The position numbers and the translations under genes are program-made. A model generated the notes under the pieces. The model saw only the letters and a program-made list of their open reading frames with translations. It made no database searches and was not told the DNA's origin. From positions 10,139 through 74,138 of the forward strand of contig JBJMKO010000055.1 in the NCBI GenBank assembly GCA_045805805.1: a DNA stretch of 64,000 bases, written 5' to 3'. Shown here piece by piece: positions 1-8,180 of this stretch (positions are counted from its first letter, which is position 1; each line of letters begins with the position of its first letter). The DNA is from VRUE01 sp045805805 (GTDB lineage Bacteria > Actinomycetota > Thermoleophilia > Solirubrobacterales > 70-9).

Positions 1-174
1 AAAGCGACGACGATCTTCGAAGGCATCGACAGCAGCAGCGTCTTCGCCTACTCGCCCAGCGCCAAAGAAGCGACCTTCGTAAAGGTCACCCTGAACATGC
101 CCAACCCGACCGGATACGCCCCGCTGACTGTTTCCGACGGCGCCAGCCTGCGCAACGCGACCCTGATCAACTGA
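1..174 (+). CDS. C-terminal fragment of a pilin-operon protein
   Basis: The window opens inside a reading frame that ends at the TGA at 172-174. The visible 57 residues are Ser/Thr/Ala-rich with alternating hydrophobic residues (for example SSVFAYSPSAK and TFVKVTLNM), as in the beta-rich C-terminal head of minor pilins or pseudopilins. The stop codon overlaps the ATG of the next pilin-like gene (TGATG), so the two are probably translationally coupled. No diagnostic motif is visible because the N-terminus lies outside the window. Assignment as a minor pilin rests on position and composition only. Confidence 0.45.
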   Translation, partial: KATTIFEGIDSSSVFAYSPSAKEATFVKVTLNMPNPTGYAPLTVSDGASLRNATLIN

Positions 175-1580
175 TGCACCGTCCAGACCACAAAGAAGCT
201 GGCTTTACGATCGTCGAGGTGCTGGTCGCGATCGTGATCCTCGTCTCCGGGGCGCTGGCGACATTCAGCCTGCTCAGCGCGGCCAACCGCAACACCGACC
301 GTGCCAAGGAGTCGCAGGTGGCGCTCGACCTCGCCCAGCAGGAACTCGAGGCACTGCGCAGTCTCACCAACGAACAGCTGGCGCTGACGTCGACACCGCC
401 GCCGTCGTCCGATTCGCTGAACCCCGACTACCGCGTCTCCAGCGGCAAATTCGCCGTCATCCGGGAACCGCGCGGGACCTACCGCAAACTCGTCGTCAAC
501 GGCGGTGAAATCGAAGGCGAATCGGGGAAAGTGGTGAAAGGAGGGGTCGTCGAACCATCCGAATCCTTCGAAAACGGCGATGTCAGCGGCACGATCCACC
601 GCTACATCGTCTGGAGCAACGACTCCGCTTGCGGCTCGGCCTGCCCTACATCGCAGGACTTCAAGCAGATCGTCGTCGCCGTCAAGCTCGACACGCCCGG
701 CAACCAAGCCGGCGAGCGCGGCTACGTCGAATCCCAGTCGAACTTCGTCGACCCGACCGACAGCTCCGAAAAAGACCCGGCGGCCAACTCGAAAGGCGAA
801 CTGGTCACCGCCCAGCAGTTCTACCTCGCCGACACGCCGTGCTCCTCGACGGGCGCAACCGAACGGCAGGAAATCAGCGGCGACCACCTGCTCCACAACA
901 CGCTGGGCACCTGCGCCGGCGAATCGCAGACGGGCACCACGCAGGGCGCGCCGGATGCGCTCCTGCTCGGCGGCCCGCCCGACCCGGCGCCCGAAGACAC
1001 GAATGACCCGCTGCTCTACGACTACTCCGACGACACCTACCTCGAGCCGACGCCGGACACCGACAAGGGCGTACAGATCCGCCGCGACGACACCAACGGC
1101 TGCCACTACGTGCCGACCGGGACGACCAACCCGGAGTCCCAGGTCCACCGCTGGGTCACCGACCCAATGAGCTCGGCATTCAAAATGACCGAAAAAGCGA
1201 CGCTCGAGTTCTACACCCGCACGCTCGGCGACGGGCTCTACAAAGGCAAGCTCTGCGTCTACCTCTACAAGCGCCATGAAGCGGGCTCGCCGCCGGTCGC
1301 GACCGACACCCTGCTGACGAACAACAACGGCGGAACCGCCTACTGGACCTACTCCCCGGAAGGAAATGAATACTGGCCGCGGTATTCCTGGACCAAGGTG
1401 CGCCTGACGATGGCCTTCAACGAAGCCCCTTACACGATCCCGGCCGGGGACCGGCTCGGGGTGGCGCTCAGCGTCGAACGCAACGGCACGCCCGCTGACG
1501 CGATCCCGATCATGTACGACCACCCCACCTACCCGACCCGGATCGAGGTCGACACCAGCACGCCGATCGAAGGCGGCTAG
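174..1580 (+). CDS. PilV-like minor pilin with class III signal
   Basis: The 468-aa product starts with a prepilin leader: a short basic and acidic head, then G10 followed by FTIVEVLVAIVIL, with Glu at position +5 of the mature protein (E15). That is the recognition site for prepilin peptidase, which is encoded immediately downstream, followed by the hydrophobic alpha-1 stem of about 20 residues. The rest is a long head rich in Asp, Thr, Pro and Gly with scattered Cys pairs (about residues 143-147, 223-241 and 303). It is much longer than a typical PilV (150-200 aa), so it probably carries a large surface domain. The start overlaps the preceding stop, and the gap to the peptidase gene is 2 nt, which indicates one operon. 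Confidence 0.75.
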   Translation: MHRPDHKEAGFTIVEVLVAIVILVSGALATFSLLSAANRNTDRAKESQVALDLAQQELEALRSLTNEQLALTSTPPPSSDSLNPDYRVSSGKFAVIREPRGTYRKLVVNGGEIEGESGKVVKGGVVEPSESFENGDVSGTIHRYIVWSNDSACGSACPTSQDFKQIVVAVKLDTPGNQAGERGYVESQSNFVDPTDSSEKDPAANSKGELVTAQQFYLADTPCSSTGATERQEISGDHLLHNTLGTCAGESQTGTTQGAPDALLLGGPPDPAPEDTNDPLLYDYSDDTYLEPTPDTDKGVQIRRDDTNGCHYVPTGTTNPESQVHRWVTDPMSSAFKMTEKATLEFYTRTLGDGLYKGKLCVYLYKRHEAGSPPVATDTLLTNNNGGTAYWTYSPEGNEYWPRYSWTKVRLTMAFNEAPYTIPAGDRLGVALSVERNGTPADAIPIMYDHPTYPTRIEVDTSTPIEGG

Positions 1581-1582
1581 GC

Positions 1583-2335
1583 GTGGGCGCCGCCGTGGCG
1601 ATCGCCTTCCTCGGAGGGCTCATCGTCGGCAGCTTCGTCACCGTCGTCGCCTACCGGGTGCCCCGCGGCGAATCGATCGTCGGGCCGCGCTCGCGCTGCC
1701 CGGCCTGCGGCGTCCAGATCGCCGCCTACGACAACATCCCCGTCTTCTCCTGGCTGCTGCTGCGGGGACGCAGCGGCTGCTGCGGGGAGCCGATCTCGGC
1801 CCGGTACCCGCTCACCGAGCTCGGCCTGGGCGCGCTCTACGCGGCGACGATCGCCGTCCTCTGGGGCGAGGGGGGGGAAATCGCGCTCGGCTTCGTCTTC
1901 GTCACGATGCTGCTCGCGGTCACTGTGACCGACCTCGAACAGCGGATCATCCCCAACAAGATCCTGATCGCCGCCGCCGTGGTTGGCGCCGTCATCGTTG
2001 CGGTCGCCGACCCCGGCAGCCTGCCGGAGCGGGCGATAGCGGCCGTGGCCGCGGGCGGCCTGCTCTTCGCCGCGGCGCTGGCCTACCCCCGCGGCATGGG
2101 CCTCGGCGACGTGAAGCTGGCGGCGACGATGGGCCTTTTCCTCGGCCGCAACGTCGCCCCGGCGATCCTGATCGCGCTCCTCGCCGGCTCCATAGCCGGT
2201 CTGGCGATGATCGCGCGCGACGGGGCGGCGGCGCGCAAGCAGGCGATCCCCTTCGGCCCTTTCCTTGCCCTGGGGGGCGTGGTCGGGTTGCTCACCGGCG
2301 ACCAGATCGTCGATTGGTACCTGAGCACGTTCTAG
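1583..2335 (+). CDS. pilD: prepilin peptidase (A24 family)
   Basis: This integral membrane aspartic peptidase cleaves prepilin leaders and in many members also N-methylates the new N-terminus. The 250-aa protein has the family layout: an N-terminal cytoplasmic loop with CPAC (C39-C42), then GEPISARYPLTEL, then hydrophobic segments carrying the two catalytic aspartates in VTDLEQ (D117) and GMGLGD (D176). The second zinc pair is atypical: adjacent Cys66-Cys67 replace the usual CxxC. The start is a GTG 2 nt after the pilin stop. The length is normal for PilD/ComC. The enzyme probably processes the pilin encoded just upstream. Confidence 0.93.
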   Translation: MGAAVAIAFLGGLIVGSFVTVVAYRVPRGESIVGPRSRCPACGVQIAAYDNIPVFSWLLLRGRSGCCGEPISARYPLTELGLGALYAATIAVLWGEGGEIALGFVFVTMLLAVTVTDLEQRIIPNKILIAAAVVGAVIVAVADPGSLPERAIAAVAAGGLLFAAALAYPRGMGLGDVKLAATMGLFLGRNVAPAILIALLAGSIAGLAMIARDGAAARKQAIPFGPFLALGGVVGLLTGDQIVDWYLSTF

Positions 2336-2446
2336 GACCTTCGTCCAGGTTCTCCTAGAAATAAGTAGTTGCAGGGCGAAAGGTCTGCGGCCTTTCTGTC
2401 GATTGGGGAAGGGTGAGCGCGTCACGGGCGCGCCGCGACTCCAGCC
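2336..2446 (+). promoter_or_regulatory. leader region before pilM with hairpin
   Basis: This 111-nt gap lies inside the pilus operon. It contains a hairpin with stem GAAAGG / CCTTTC at 2378-2396 and a 7-nt loop, after an A/T-richer stretch at 2356-2368. It could be a processing site, an attenuator or a separate leader for pilM. I see no match to a known riboswitch consensus. Confidence 0.3.
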
Positions 2447-3511
2447 ATGCAACTGCAACTGACCAGGAAGAAGAAGACGGGTGACGTCGTCGGCCTCGAC
2501 ATCGAGGCGGGCAGCATCGCCGCGGCCGAAGTGAAGTCCGACGGTTCAGCGCCGATGAGCATCGGGGCAATCGAGCCGCTGGCTCCCGGCGCCTTTCACG
2601 AGGGCGAGGTGACCGATGCCGACGCCCTGGTCGAAGCGCTGAAGGCGCTCTTCTCCAAGCACAAGCTCTCCAAGCAGGTGCGCCTCGGGATCGGCAACCA
2701 GCGGGTCATCGTCCGCACCCTGCGCCTGCCGGCGATCGAGAACCACAAGGAGATGGAGGCGGCGGTCCGCTTCCAGGCCCAGGAGCAGATCCCGATGCCG
2801 CTCGACCAAGCGGTGCTGGAGCACCAGGTGGTCGGTGGCGTTCCCGGCGAGGAGGGCGCGACGCCGCAGGTCGACGTTGTCGTGGTCGCCGCCCGGCGCG
2901 ACATGGTCAGCTCGTTCCTGGAGCCGCTCCGCCGGGCAGGCCTGGAGCCGGTCGGGGTCGACCTCTCTGCTTTCGGCATGATCCGCGCCCTCGCCAACGG
3001 CGCCAACGGCGCCGACAGCGAGGCCGTCCTCTACTGCAACGTCGGCGACGTGATGAACCTCGCGGTGGCGCGCGGCCGGGCTTGCCTCTTCACCCGCGTC
3101 TCCAGCATCGGCCTGGAGGACATCGCCGGCCGGCTCGGCACCGAGGCCGGCCTCAGCATCGAGCACGCGACGCAGTGGCTCGCCCACGTCGGCCTGGAGC
3201 GTCCCGTGGAGGAGATCGACGGCGATGCCGCGCTTATCGCCGACGTGCGCAGGGTGCTCGAGGACGGCCTCTCCGGGCTCGTCGACGAGCTGCGCCTCTC
3301 ACTCGACTATTACGGCGCGCAGGAGAGCGCGGTGCCGGTCGGGCGCGTAGTCCTCTGCGGTCCCGGCAGCGCGATCCCGGGCCTGGGGGAGCTGATGGCG
3401 GAGCCGATCGGCCTGCCGATCTCCACTTCCCACCCGCAGGCGCTCTCCGGCTTCGACGAGAGTGCCGCCGCCCGCCTCACCCTTCCCTACGGCCTCGCCC
3501 TGGAGTACTGA
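2447..3511 (+). CDS. pilM: type IV pilus inner-membrane platform protein PilM
   Basis: PilM is the actin-like cytoplasmic component of the pilus alignment complex, which binds the N-terminus of PilN and links to the motor ATPases. The 354-aa length is typical. The N-terminus has the actin-like phosphate loop region (VVGLDIEAGSIAAAEV, about residues 14-29), then the RxLRLPAIENHKEMEAAVRFQAQEQIP-type region shared with PilM. Later parts contain a DYYGAQ segment and VVLCGPGSAIPGLGELM near the C-terminus. It is followed after 3 nt by pilN. Its cytoplasmic location is inferred from the lack of membrane segments. Confidence 0.9.
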   Translation: MQLQLTRKKKTGDVVGLDIEAGSIAAAEVKSDGSAPMSIGAIEPLAPGAFHEGEVTDADALVEALKALFSKHKLSKQVRLGIGNQRVIVRTLRLPAIENHKEMEAAVRFQAQEQIPMPLDQAVLEHQVVGGVPGEEGATPQVDVVVVAARRDMVSSFLEPLRRAGLEPVGVDLSAFGMIRALANGANGADSEAVLYCNVGDVMNLAVARGRACLFTRVSSIGLEDIAGRLGTEAGLSIEHATQWLAHVGLERPVEEIDGDAALIADVRRVLEDGLSGLVDELRLSLDYYGAQESAVPVGRVVLCGPGSAIPGLGELMAEPIGLPISTSHPQALSGFDESAAARLTLPYGLALEY

Positions 3512-3514
3512 GCG

Positions 3515-4294
3515 ATGCGCCCCGTCAACCTGATCCCGGCCGAGGACCGCCACGGGCAGAACGCGCCCCTGCGCACTGGCCCGGTTGCCTACATCGTGAT
3601 CGGCGCCCTCGTGCTCGCCCTCGCCGGCGTGACCATGCTGGTCCTCACCGGCAACGAGGTCGCCCACAGCAAGAGCGAGCTGGCTCAGGTGAAGAGCGAA
3701 GACGCCGCCGCCAAGGCACGCGCCGAAAGCCTCGCCTCCTACACCCAATTTGCCGCCCTGCACGAACAGCGCGTCGTGACGATCGCGAGTCTCGCCGACA
3801 GCCGCTTCGACTGGGAACGGGTGATGCGCGAACTGGCGCTGATCCTGCCCCACGACGTTTGGCTCAACAGCCTTGAAGCCTCCGCCTCCTCAGAAGCCGG
3901 AGGCAGCGGAGGCACCTCGGGTGGGGGCAGCCTGAGCAGCTCGATCGCCGGGCCGTCGCTGGCGATCAGCGGTTGCGCGGCGGGTCAGAGCGCGGTCGCC
4001 GGTTTCGTCACCGCGCTCAAAAACATCGACGGGGTCACCCGCGTTGGCGTCGAATCATCCGAACTCGCGGGCGAAGACGAAGGCGCCGGCAGCAGCGGCG
4101 AATCGGGGTCTGAAGGCGGCTCCGGCGATTGCCGCACCCGCAGCTTCATCGCGGAATTCAAACTCGTCGTCGCCTTCGATGCCGCGCCGGTGCCGCTGAG
4201 CAGCGAAGAAGCGGCACCGGTCACGCCGACCGAAAAATCCGAAGAAGCCGCTTCCCAGGAAACCGGCGAAAGCGAAGAATCGGAAGGCAGCTGA
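3515..4294 (+). CDS. pilN: type IV pilus assembly protein PilN
   Basis: PilN is a bitopic inner-membrane protein that joins PilM to PilO. The first residues MRPVNLIPAE are the classic PilN N-terminus, whose NLIP-like sequence docks into PilM. One transmembrane helix follows (about residues 24-45), then a coiled coil (about 50-85), then a small alpha/beta domain with the family phrase FDWERVMRELALILPHDVWLNSLEA. The C-terminal third is unusual for its Gly/Ser-rich insert (about 128-150) and its acidic, low-complexity tail. The gene is 1 nt from pilO, which indicates one operon. Confidence 0.88.
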   Translation: MRPVNLIPAEDRHGQNAPLRTGPVAYIVIGALVLALAGVTMLVLTGNEVAHSKSELAQVKSEDAAAKARAESLASYTQFAALHEQRVVTIASLADSRFDWERVMRELALILPHDVWLNSLEASASSEAGGSGGTSGGGSLSSSIAGPSLAISGCAAGQSAVAGFVTALKNIDGVTRVGVESSELAGEDEGAGSSGESGSEGGSGDCRTRSFIAEFKLVVAFDAAPVPLSSEEAAPVTPTEKSEEAASQETGESEESEGS

Positions 4295-4295
4295 G

Positions 4296-5051
4296 ATGGG
4301 CTCGGCGAACAACAGGCTGATCGTCGCGATGATCGTCGTCGCCGCCCTGGCGGGGGCGTTCTGGATGCTCGTCCTCAGCCCGAAGCGCCAGGAAGAGAGC
4401 AAGCTCTCCAACCAGGTGAGCCAGTCTCGCGAATCGCTGAGCCAGCACCGCGCCGAAGTGGCGATCGCCGTGCAGGCCCGCCGCGAGTTCCCGGTCGACT
4501 ACCAGCAGCTCGTCGTCCTCGGCAAGGCCGTGCCCGGCGACGACGACACAGCCTCGCTGCTGATCCAGGTGAACCGGATCGCCGACAGCGCGAAGGTGCG
4601 GTTCCAGACCATCAAACTGAATTCTACGGGGAGCGGGGAAGCGCCTCCACCGGCCGAACCCGTGGAAGCGGGCGCCACCCCGATCCCGCCGACTGAGGTG
4701 GCCGCCTCGACATTGCCCCTGGGTGCCACAATCGGTCCGGCCGGCCTCGCCGTGATGCCTTACGAACTCACCTTCACGGGCGATTTCTTCCATGTCGCCG
4801 ACTTCATCCACGGGCTCGACTCGCTGGTCAAGACGAACAACGCGAAAGTCGGCGTCACCGGCAGGCTGGTCACGATCGACGGCTTCAAATTGGAAGCGTC
4901 CTCGGAAGGGGGCTTCCCAATGCTGGAAGCGACGTTCACGATAACCACCTACCTGACCCCGCCGAGCGAAGAAGGCGTGACCGCTGGGGCAACACCCGAA
5001 GCGCCGGCGACCGCGACGCCGGCTTCGACCACGACTGGAGGCACGCCATGA
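4296..5051 (+). CDS. pilO: PilO-like pilus alignment protein
   Basis: The 251-aa protein has a short cytoplasmic N-terminus, one transmembrane helix (about residues 8-27), a coiled coil (about 30-70) and a ferredoxin-like extracytoplasmic domain containing YELTFTGDFFHVADFIHGLD, the characteristic PilO segment. A Pro/Glu/Ala-rich insert lies around residues 108-145, and the tail is Thr/Ala-rich. It is known to pair with PilN. The 3' end overlaps the next gene by 4 nt (ATGA), which suggests coupled translation. Confidence 0.88.
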   Translation: MGSANNRLIVAMIVVAALAGAFWMLVLSPKRQEESKLSNQVSQSRESLSQHRAEVAIAVQARREFPVDYQQLVVLGKAVPGDDDTASLLIQVNRIADSAKVRFQTIKLNSTGSGEAPPPAEPVEAGATPIPPTEVAASTLPLGATIGPAGLAVMPYELTFTGDFFHVADFIHGLDSLVKTNNAKVGVTGRLVTIDGFKLEASSEGGFPMLEATFTITTYLTPPSEEGVTAGATPEAPATATPASTTTGGTP

Positions 5052-5914
5052 AGCGCCCGAAAGGACCTGAGCTGAAGCTGTCGGAGCTGAAGGTGCCGCC
5101 CTTCCTCACCGACCTCTACTGGGACCTGCGCGATCGCCGTCTGCTGCCGCTGGTTGCGCTTGTCGCGGTGGCGATCGTTGCCGTGCCGTTCCTGCTCGGT
5201 GGCAAGTCGGACGAAAGCTCAACGCGCGGCGTGGTGGCGGTCGCGACCCCGGATGCCGCAGCCGGTGGTCCCGATAGCTCCACGCTGGTCGCCGTGGAGG
5301 CCAAGCCGGGGCTCCGCGATTACCACAAGCGCCTGGCCCACCGCCGCCCTACCAATCCTTTCAAGCCGCGCTATAGCGGGCCCCAGCTGGCCGGGTCGGA
5401 GCTGGGCGGCGGCGAACTGTCCTCGACCAGCACGACTTCGACTTCGACCACCACGACGAAGACCTCCAGTGGCACGACGACGACCGAAACGACCACGGAA
5501 TCACCGGGTGGCGCCGGCGGCGGTGGCGAATCCCCGCCCTCGCTGAAGGAATACACGATCGCGATCGACGTCAAGATCACCCGCACGGAGACCAAGGCGA
5601 ACGGCAAGAAGGAAAAGAGCGAGCCGACGGTTCACCACCGCGTGATCCCACCCGCGGCGCTGCCCAGCGAAAAGACGCAGGCCGTCGCCTACATGGGGCT
5701 CAGCCCGAAGACCAAGCAGCCGCTGCTGCTGATCTCCGACGGGGTCACCGCGATCTTCGGCGAAGGCAACTGCATCTCGGGAGCGCAGGCCTGCCAGCTG
5801 CTCGAAGTCGAGCCGGGCTTGCCCGAGACCTTCGTCTTCGGCCCCAACTCGGCCCGCTACAAGATCGTCGTGCTCAACCCCCGGCCGGTCGTGGTCGGGA
5901 CCTACGAACGCTAG
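5048..5914 (+). CDS. membrane-tethered protein in the PilP position
   Basis: The 288-aa product has a basic N-terminus, one transmembrane segment (about residues 32-50), then a long Ser/Thr linker (about 125-155, runs such as STTSTSTTTT), then a beta-rich C-terminal domain (about 170-288) with two Cys in GNCISGAQACQLLE. Position after pilMNO and architecture match PilP, the lipoprotein or secretin-linking partner. However, I see no lipobox and no clear sequence match, and Gram-positive lineages lack the outer-membrane secretin. It is likely a species-specific member of the alignment complex. Function is inferred from the operon. Confidence 0.55.
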   Translation: MKRPKGPELKLSELKVPPFLTDLYWDLRDRRLLPLVALVAVAIVAVPFLLGGKSDESSTRGVVAVATPDAAAGGPDSSTLVAVEAKPGLRDYHKRLAHRRPTNPFKPRYSGPQLAGSELGGGELSSTSTTSTSTTTTKTSSGTTTTETTTESPGGAGGGGESPPSLKEYTIAIDVKITRTETKANGKKEKSEPTVHHRVIPPAALPSEKTQAVAYMGLSPKTKQPLLLISDGVTAIFGEGNCISGAQACQLLEVEPGLPETFVFGPNSARYKIVVLNPRPVVVGTYER

Positions 5915-5928
5915 CTATCGCCCAAAAC

Positions 5929-5941
5929 TTCAGTAACTGAA
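5929..5941. promoter_or_regulatory. inverted repeat upstream of hxlR-type gene
   Basis: TTCAGT and ACTGAA face each other across one base, 57 nt before the ATG of the HxlR regulator and 14 nt after the pil operon stop. HxlR proteins bind such short palindromes as dimers and often autoregulate. A TACACT hexamer at 5953-5958 could be the -10 element. The assignment as operator is inference. Confidence 0.4.
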
Positions 5942-5998
5942 GCGAGATCGGTACACTCGCTGGAGCGAGGCAATCGACACAACCTCCTCGCTTTTCCG

Positions 5999-6340
5999 AT
6001 GAGCGCAGCCTCCAACTCCCGATGTCCCGTTTGCCGTACGGCCGAAGTGGTCTGTGGCAAGTGGACCCTCCTCGTGATCCGCGACCTGGCCGAGGGCTCG
6101 AGCCGCTTCTGCGAGCTGGAGCGCTCGCTGGAGGGGATCAGCCCCCGCACCCTCTCGCTGCGCCTCCGCGCCCTCGAAGAGGAGGGCATCGTCGAGCGCC
6201 ACACCTTCCCCGAGGTCCCGCCCCGGGTCGAGTACGCGCTGACCGAGAAGGGCGAGGCCCTCGTCCCCCTGGTCGAAGACATGCGCCGCTACGGCAAGCG
6301 CTGGCTTTTTGACGACGCCTCTGTTCCGGCCGCGGTGTAG
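5999..6340 (+). CDS. HxlR-family transcriptional regulator
   Basis: This 113-aa winged helix-turn-helix protein has the family signature: a CPVC motif near the N-terminus, then GKWTLLVIRDL, RFCELERSLEGISPRTLSLRLRALEEEGIV and a wing with PPRVEYALTEKG. Family members respond to electrophiles or metabolites and bind DNA as dimers; here the two N-terminal Cys could be redox active, which is inference. It is transcribed away from the pil operon with no obvious partner gene, and the 107-bp inverted-repeat element follows its stop. The length is normal. Confidence 0.92.
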   Translation: MSAASNSRCPVCRTAEVVCGKWTLLVIRDLAEGSSRFCELERSLEGISPRTLSLRLRALEEEGIVERHTFPEVPPRVEYALTEKGEALVPLVEDMRRYGKRWLFDDASVPAAV

Positions 6341-6342
6341 GG

Positions 6343-6449
6343 CCCGCCCCGGCAGGGGTTCCGCTTAACTTTTTCGAGACGCCGCGATTGCTGGCGCTCG
6401 AACCGCGCTCGCGAAAAAGTACAAGACGCTCCACCCCTGCCGGGGCGGG
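6343..6449. repeat. 107-bp inverted-repeat element
   Basis: Seventeen-bp perfect arms (6343-6359 and 6433-6449, CCCGCCCCGGCAGGGGT) enclose a second inner inverted repeat, ACTTTTTCG at about 6368-6376 with CGAAAAAGT at 6412-6420. The element lies between the HxlR gene and the 531-aa protein gene. It has the same total length as the element at 50231-50337, and the two share part of the core (CGCTCGCG and ACGCTCC at the same offset), although the arms are unrelated. It may also terminate hxlR transcription. Confidence 0.6.
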
Positions 6450-6521
6450 TCTTGAGGGCGGGGCGAGTGCAAGGCATCGTGCAGTCGCAGGAGCGTCAGG
6501 TACGGGCGGGAAGCCTGGGGC

Positions 6522-8117
6522 GTGCGCGATCGCTTGCTCAACGACTCGTTGTCCATGCTTGCGGCCGAGGCGGCCGTCCGGCTCAGCGGACTCGTCGCCG
6601 GCGGCGATCAGATTCCCTTCGATGTCGACTCCGAGAGTGGCGAGGACTCCGACTTCTTCAGCTACCGGCCGCTGACCTCGTGCTACGTGCGCGAGCGTGA
6701 GGGCGAGCTGCGCAGCCTCGACGGGTTCGGCCCGGCGCGCGATGCGGTCGCCGCCACCGGAATCGCCGCCGCCTACCTGGAAGCGCGCGGCGAGCTGGTC
6801 CCGAGCGAGCCCGGCGAGCGCGCGGCGCAGATGCTGATCGCCTTCCTCGCCTCTCTCTGGGACGGCTGCACCGAACTTGCCCTCGACCACGAACGGCTGC
6901 AGAACGCCCTTGCGGTGCTGGAGGCCGAGACCTGCGGGGCCGAGGAGGCCGACATCCTGATCGCACCGCTCGTCGGGCTGCGGATGCCGCTGCCGCGGCT
7001 GCAGCTCCCGCACGGAGTGCAGATCGTCCGTGCCGACGCGATCGAGGCGCCGATCGAGGCGATGCGCAGCGAGGGCATGAGCCGCGCCGCCTGGGAGCCG
7101 CAGTTCCTGGCCCTTGCCGAGCAGGACGAGGGATCCGAGAGCGCCGAGGCCGCGATGTGCCAGCTGCACGAGCTGATCAGCGTCATGCACCTCTTCAAGG
7201 CGGGCAGCGTCGGCCTCGGTCCCTACGCCTTCGCCCCCACCGGCGAGGGCCGCTGGGCACGCCTGGCCACCGGCGCCCCGGCGACGCGCCCCGGCGCCTA
7301 CGAGCTGAATGAGGCCGAAGCGGTCCAGCTGTCCGAGCTTGCCGACGCGCTGGAGGCCCGCCCCGATCCCGACGCGGCCCTCGCCTGGGCCGTCGGCCGC
7401 TTCGAGATCGGCTGCGGCCGCGACTCCGCGCTGGAGGGCCTCAGCGACCACCTCTTGGCATTGCGTGCGGTGCTCGACGGCCAGGGCCCGGTCGGCGCCT
7501 CGCTGCCGATGCGGGCCTCGGCCCTGATCGCCTGCGAGGAGCTCGACCGGTTCGAGGCCCGTGAGCGGATCGAGCAGGCGCAGGCGCTGGAGCGCTCGCT
7601 GATGAACGGCACCCAGTCCCTGCCGGGGCTCGCCCTGGCGAGCTGGCTGGAGGAGGGGGTGCGCCGCATCCTGCGCGAGGCCGCCCTCGGCAAGCTCGGC
7701 GCCGACCTCGGCACCGCCGCCGAGGAGACCCTGATCGCGACCGGCCTCCAGGACGGCGACGGGTCGATCGTGGGCACGACTTCAGAGTGGGAGACACCCG
7801 ACACGGGAGAGGTGGAGGAGACAGTGACGTCACATCATCAGCCGCATCGCGAGCCACGGGTCGACCATGACGACCAGGCGACCCGCATCCTCGAGCCGAT
7901 CCCGGTCGAGGGAGAGATCCGCATCTCCGCGACCCCATGGCTGGACGAAGTCGAGGCGCCCGAGAGCACGCTTGACTTCCCGGCGATCGAGGGAGACGTG
8001 CATCACCGCGAGCGGATCGACACTCCCCGCGTACGCCATCTCTTCCAGGTCCCAGAGGACGCCGACTGGCAGGTCAAGGAGCTCAAGTACGACCACTACG
8101 GTCGCGAGGCCGGCTAA
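6522..8117 (+). CDS. conserved-looking acidic protein of unknown function
   Basis: The 531-aa product starts at GTG, has no signal peptide or membrane segment, and is strongly acidic and Ala/Glu/Leu-rich. Residues 1-420 look like a compact alpha-helical domain (repeated phrases such as LSELADALEARPDPDAALAWAVGRFEIGCGRDSALEGLSDHLLALRAVL). Residues 420-500 are low complexity, and the last 20 residues (HLFQVPEDADWQVKELKYDHY) look like a conserved tail. I do not recognise the family. It stands alone between a repeat element and a bidirectional terminator. Codon use matches its neighbours, so it is probably a resident gene. Confidence 0.8.
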   Translation: MRDRLLNDSLSMLAAEAAVRLSGLVAGGDQIPFDVDSESGEDSDFFSYRPLTSCYVREREGELRSLDGFGPARDAVAATGIAAAYLEARGELVPSEPGERAAQMLIAFLASLWDGCTELALDHERLQNALAVLEAETCGAEEADILIAPLVGLRMPLPRLQLPHGVQIVRADAIEAPIEAMRSEGMSRAAWEPQFLALAEQDEGSESAEAAMCQLHELISVMHLFKAGSVGLGPYAFAPTGEGRWARLATGAPATRPGAYELNEAEAVQLSELADALEARPDPDAALAWAVGRFEIGCGRDSALEGLSDHLLALRAVLDGQGPVGASLPMRASALIACEELDRFEARERIEQAQALERSLMNGTQSLPGLALASWLEEGVRRILREAALGKLGADLGTAAEETLIATGLQDGDGSIVGTTSEWETPDTGEVEETVTSHHQPHREPRVDHDDQATRILEPIPVEGEIRISATPWLDEVEAPESTLDFPAIEGDVHHRERIDTPRVRHLFQVPEDADWQVKELKYDHYGREAG

Positions 8118-8127
8118 AACCGACCGC

Positions 8128-8172
8128 CGACGGGCCTAAAAGCCCACTCGGGCTCCGGTTATAGGCCCGTCG
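8128..8172. terminator. bidirectional terminator-like hairpin
   Basis: Arms CGACGGGCCTA (8128-8138) and TAGGCCCGTCG (8162-8172) enclose a second hairpin, AGCCC/GGGCT. The structure lies exactly between the convergent 531-aa protein gene and the ArsA-like gene. There is no U-tract, as is usual for GC-rich actinobacteria. Confidence 0.6.
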
Positions 8173-8180
8173 ACCCAGGG

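Noticed and set aside
2336..2446. Possible cyclic di-GMP riboswitch before pilM
   Set aside because: The GCAGGGCGAAAGG stretch looked suggestive, but the tetraloop, receptor and paired helices of the GEMM-I consensus are not present in order.
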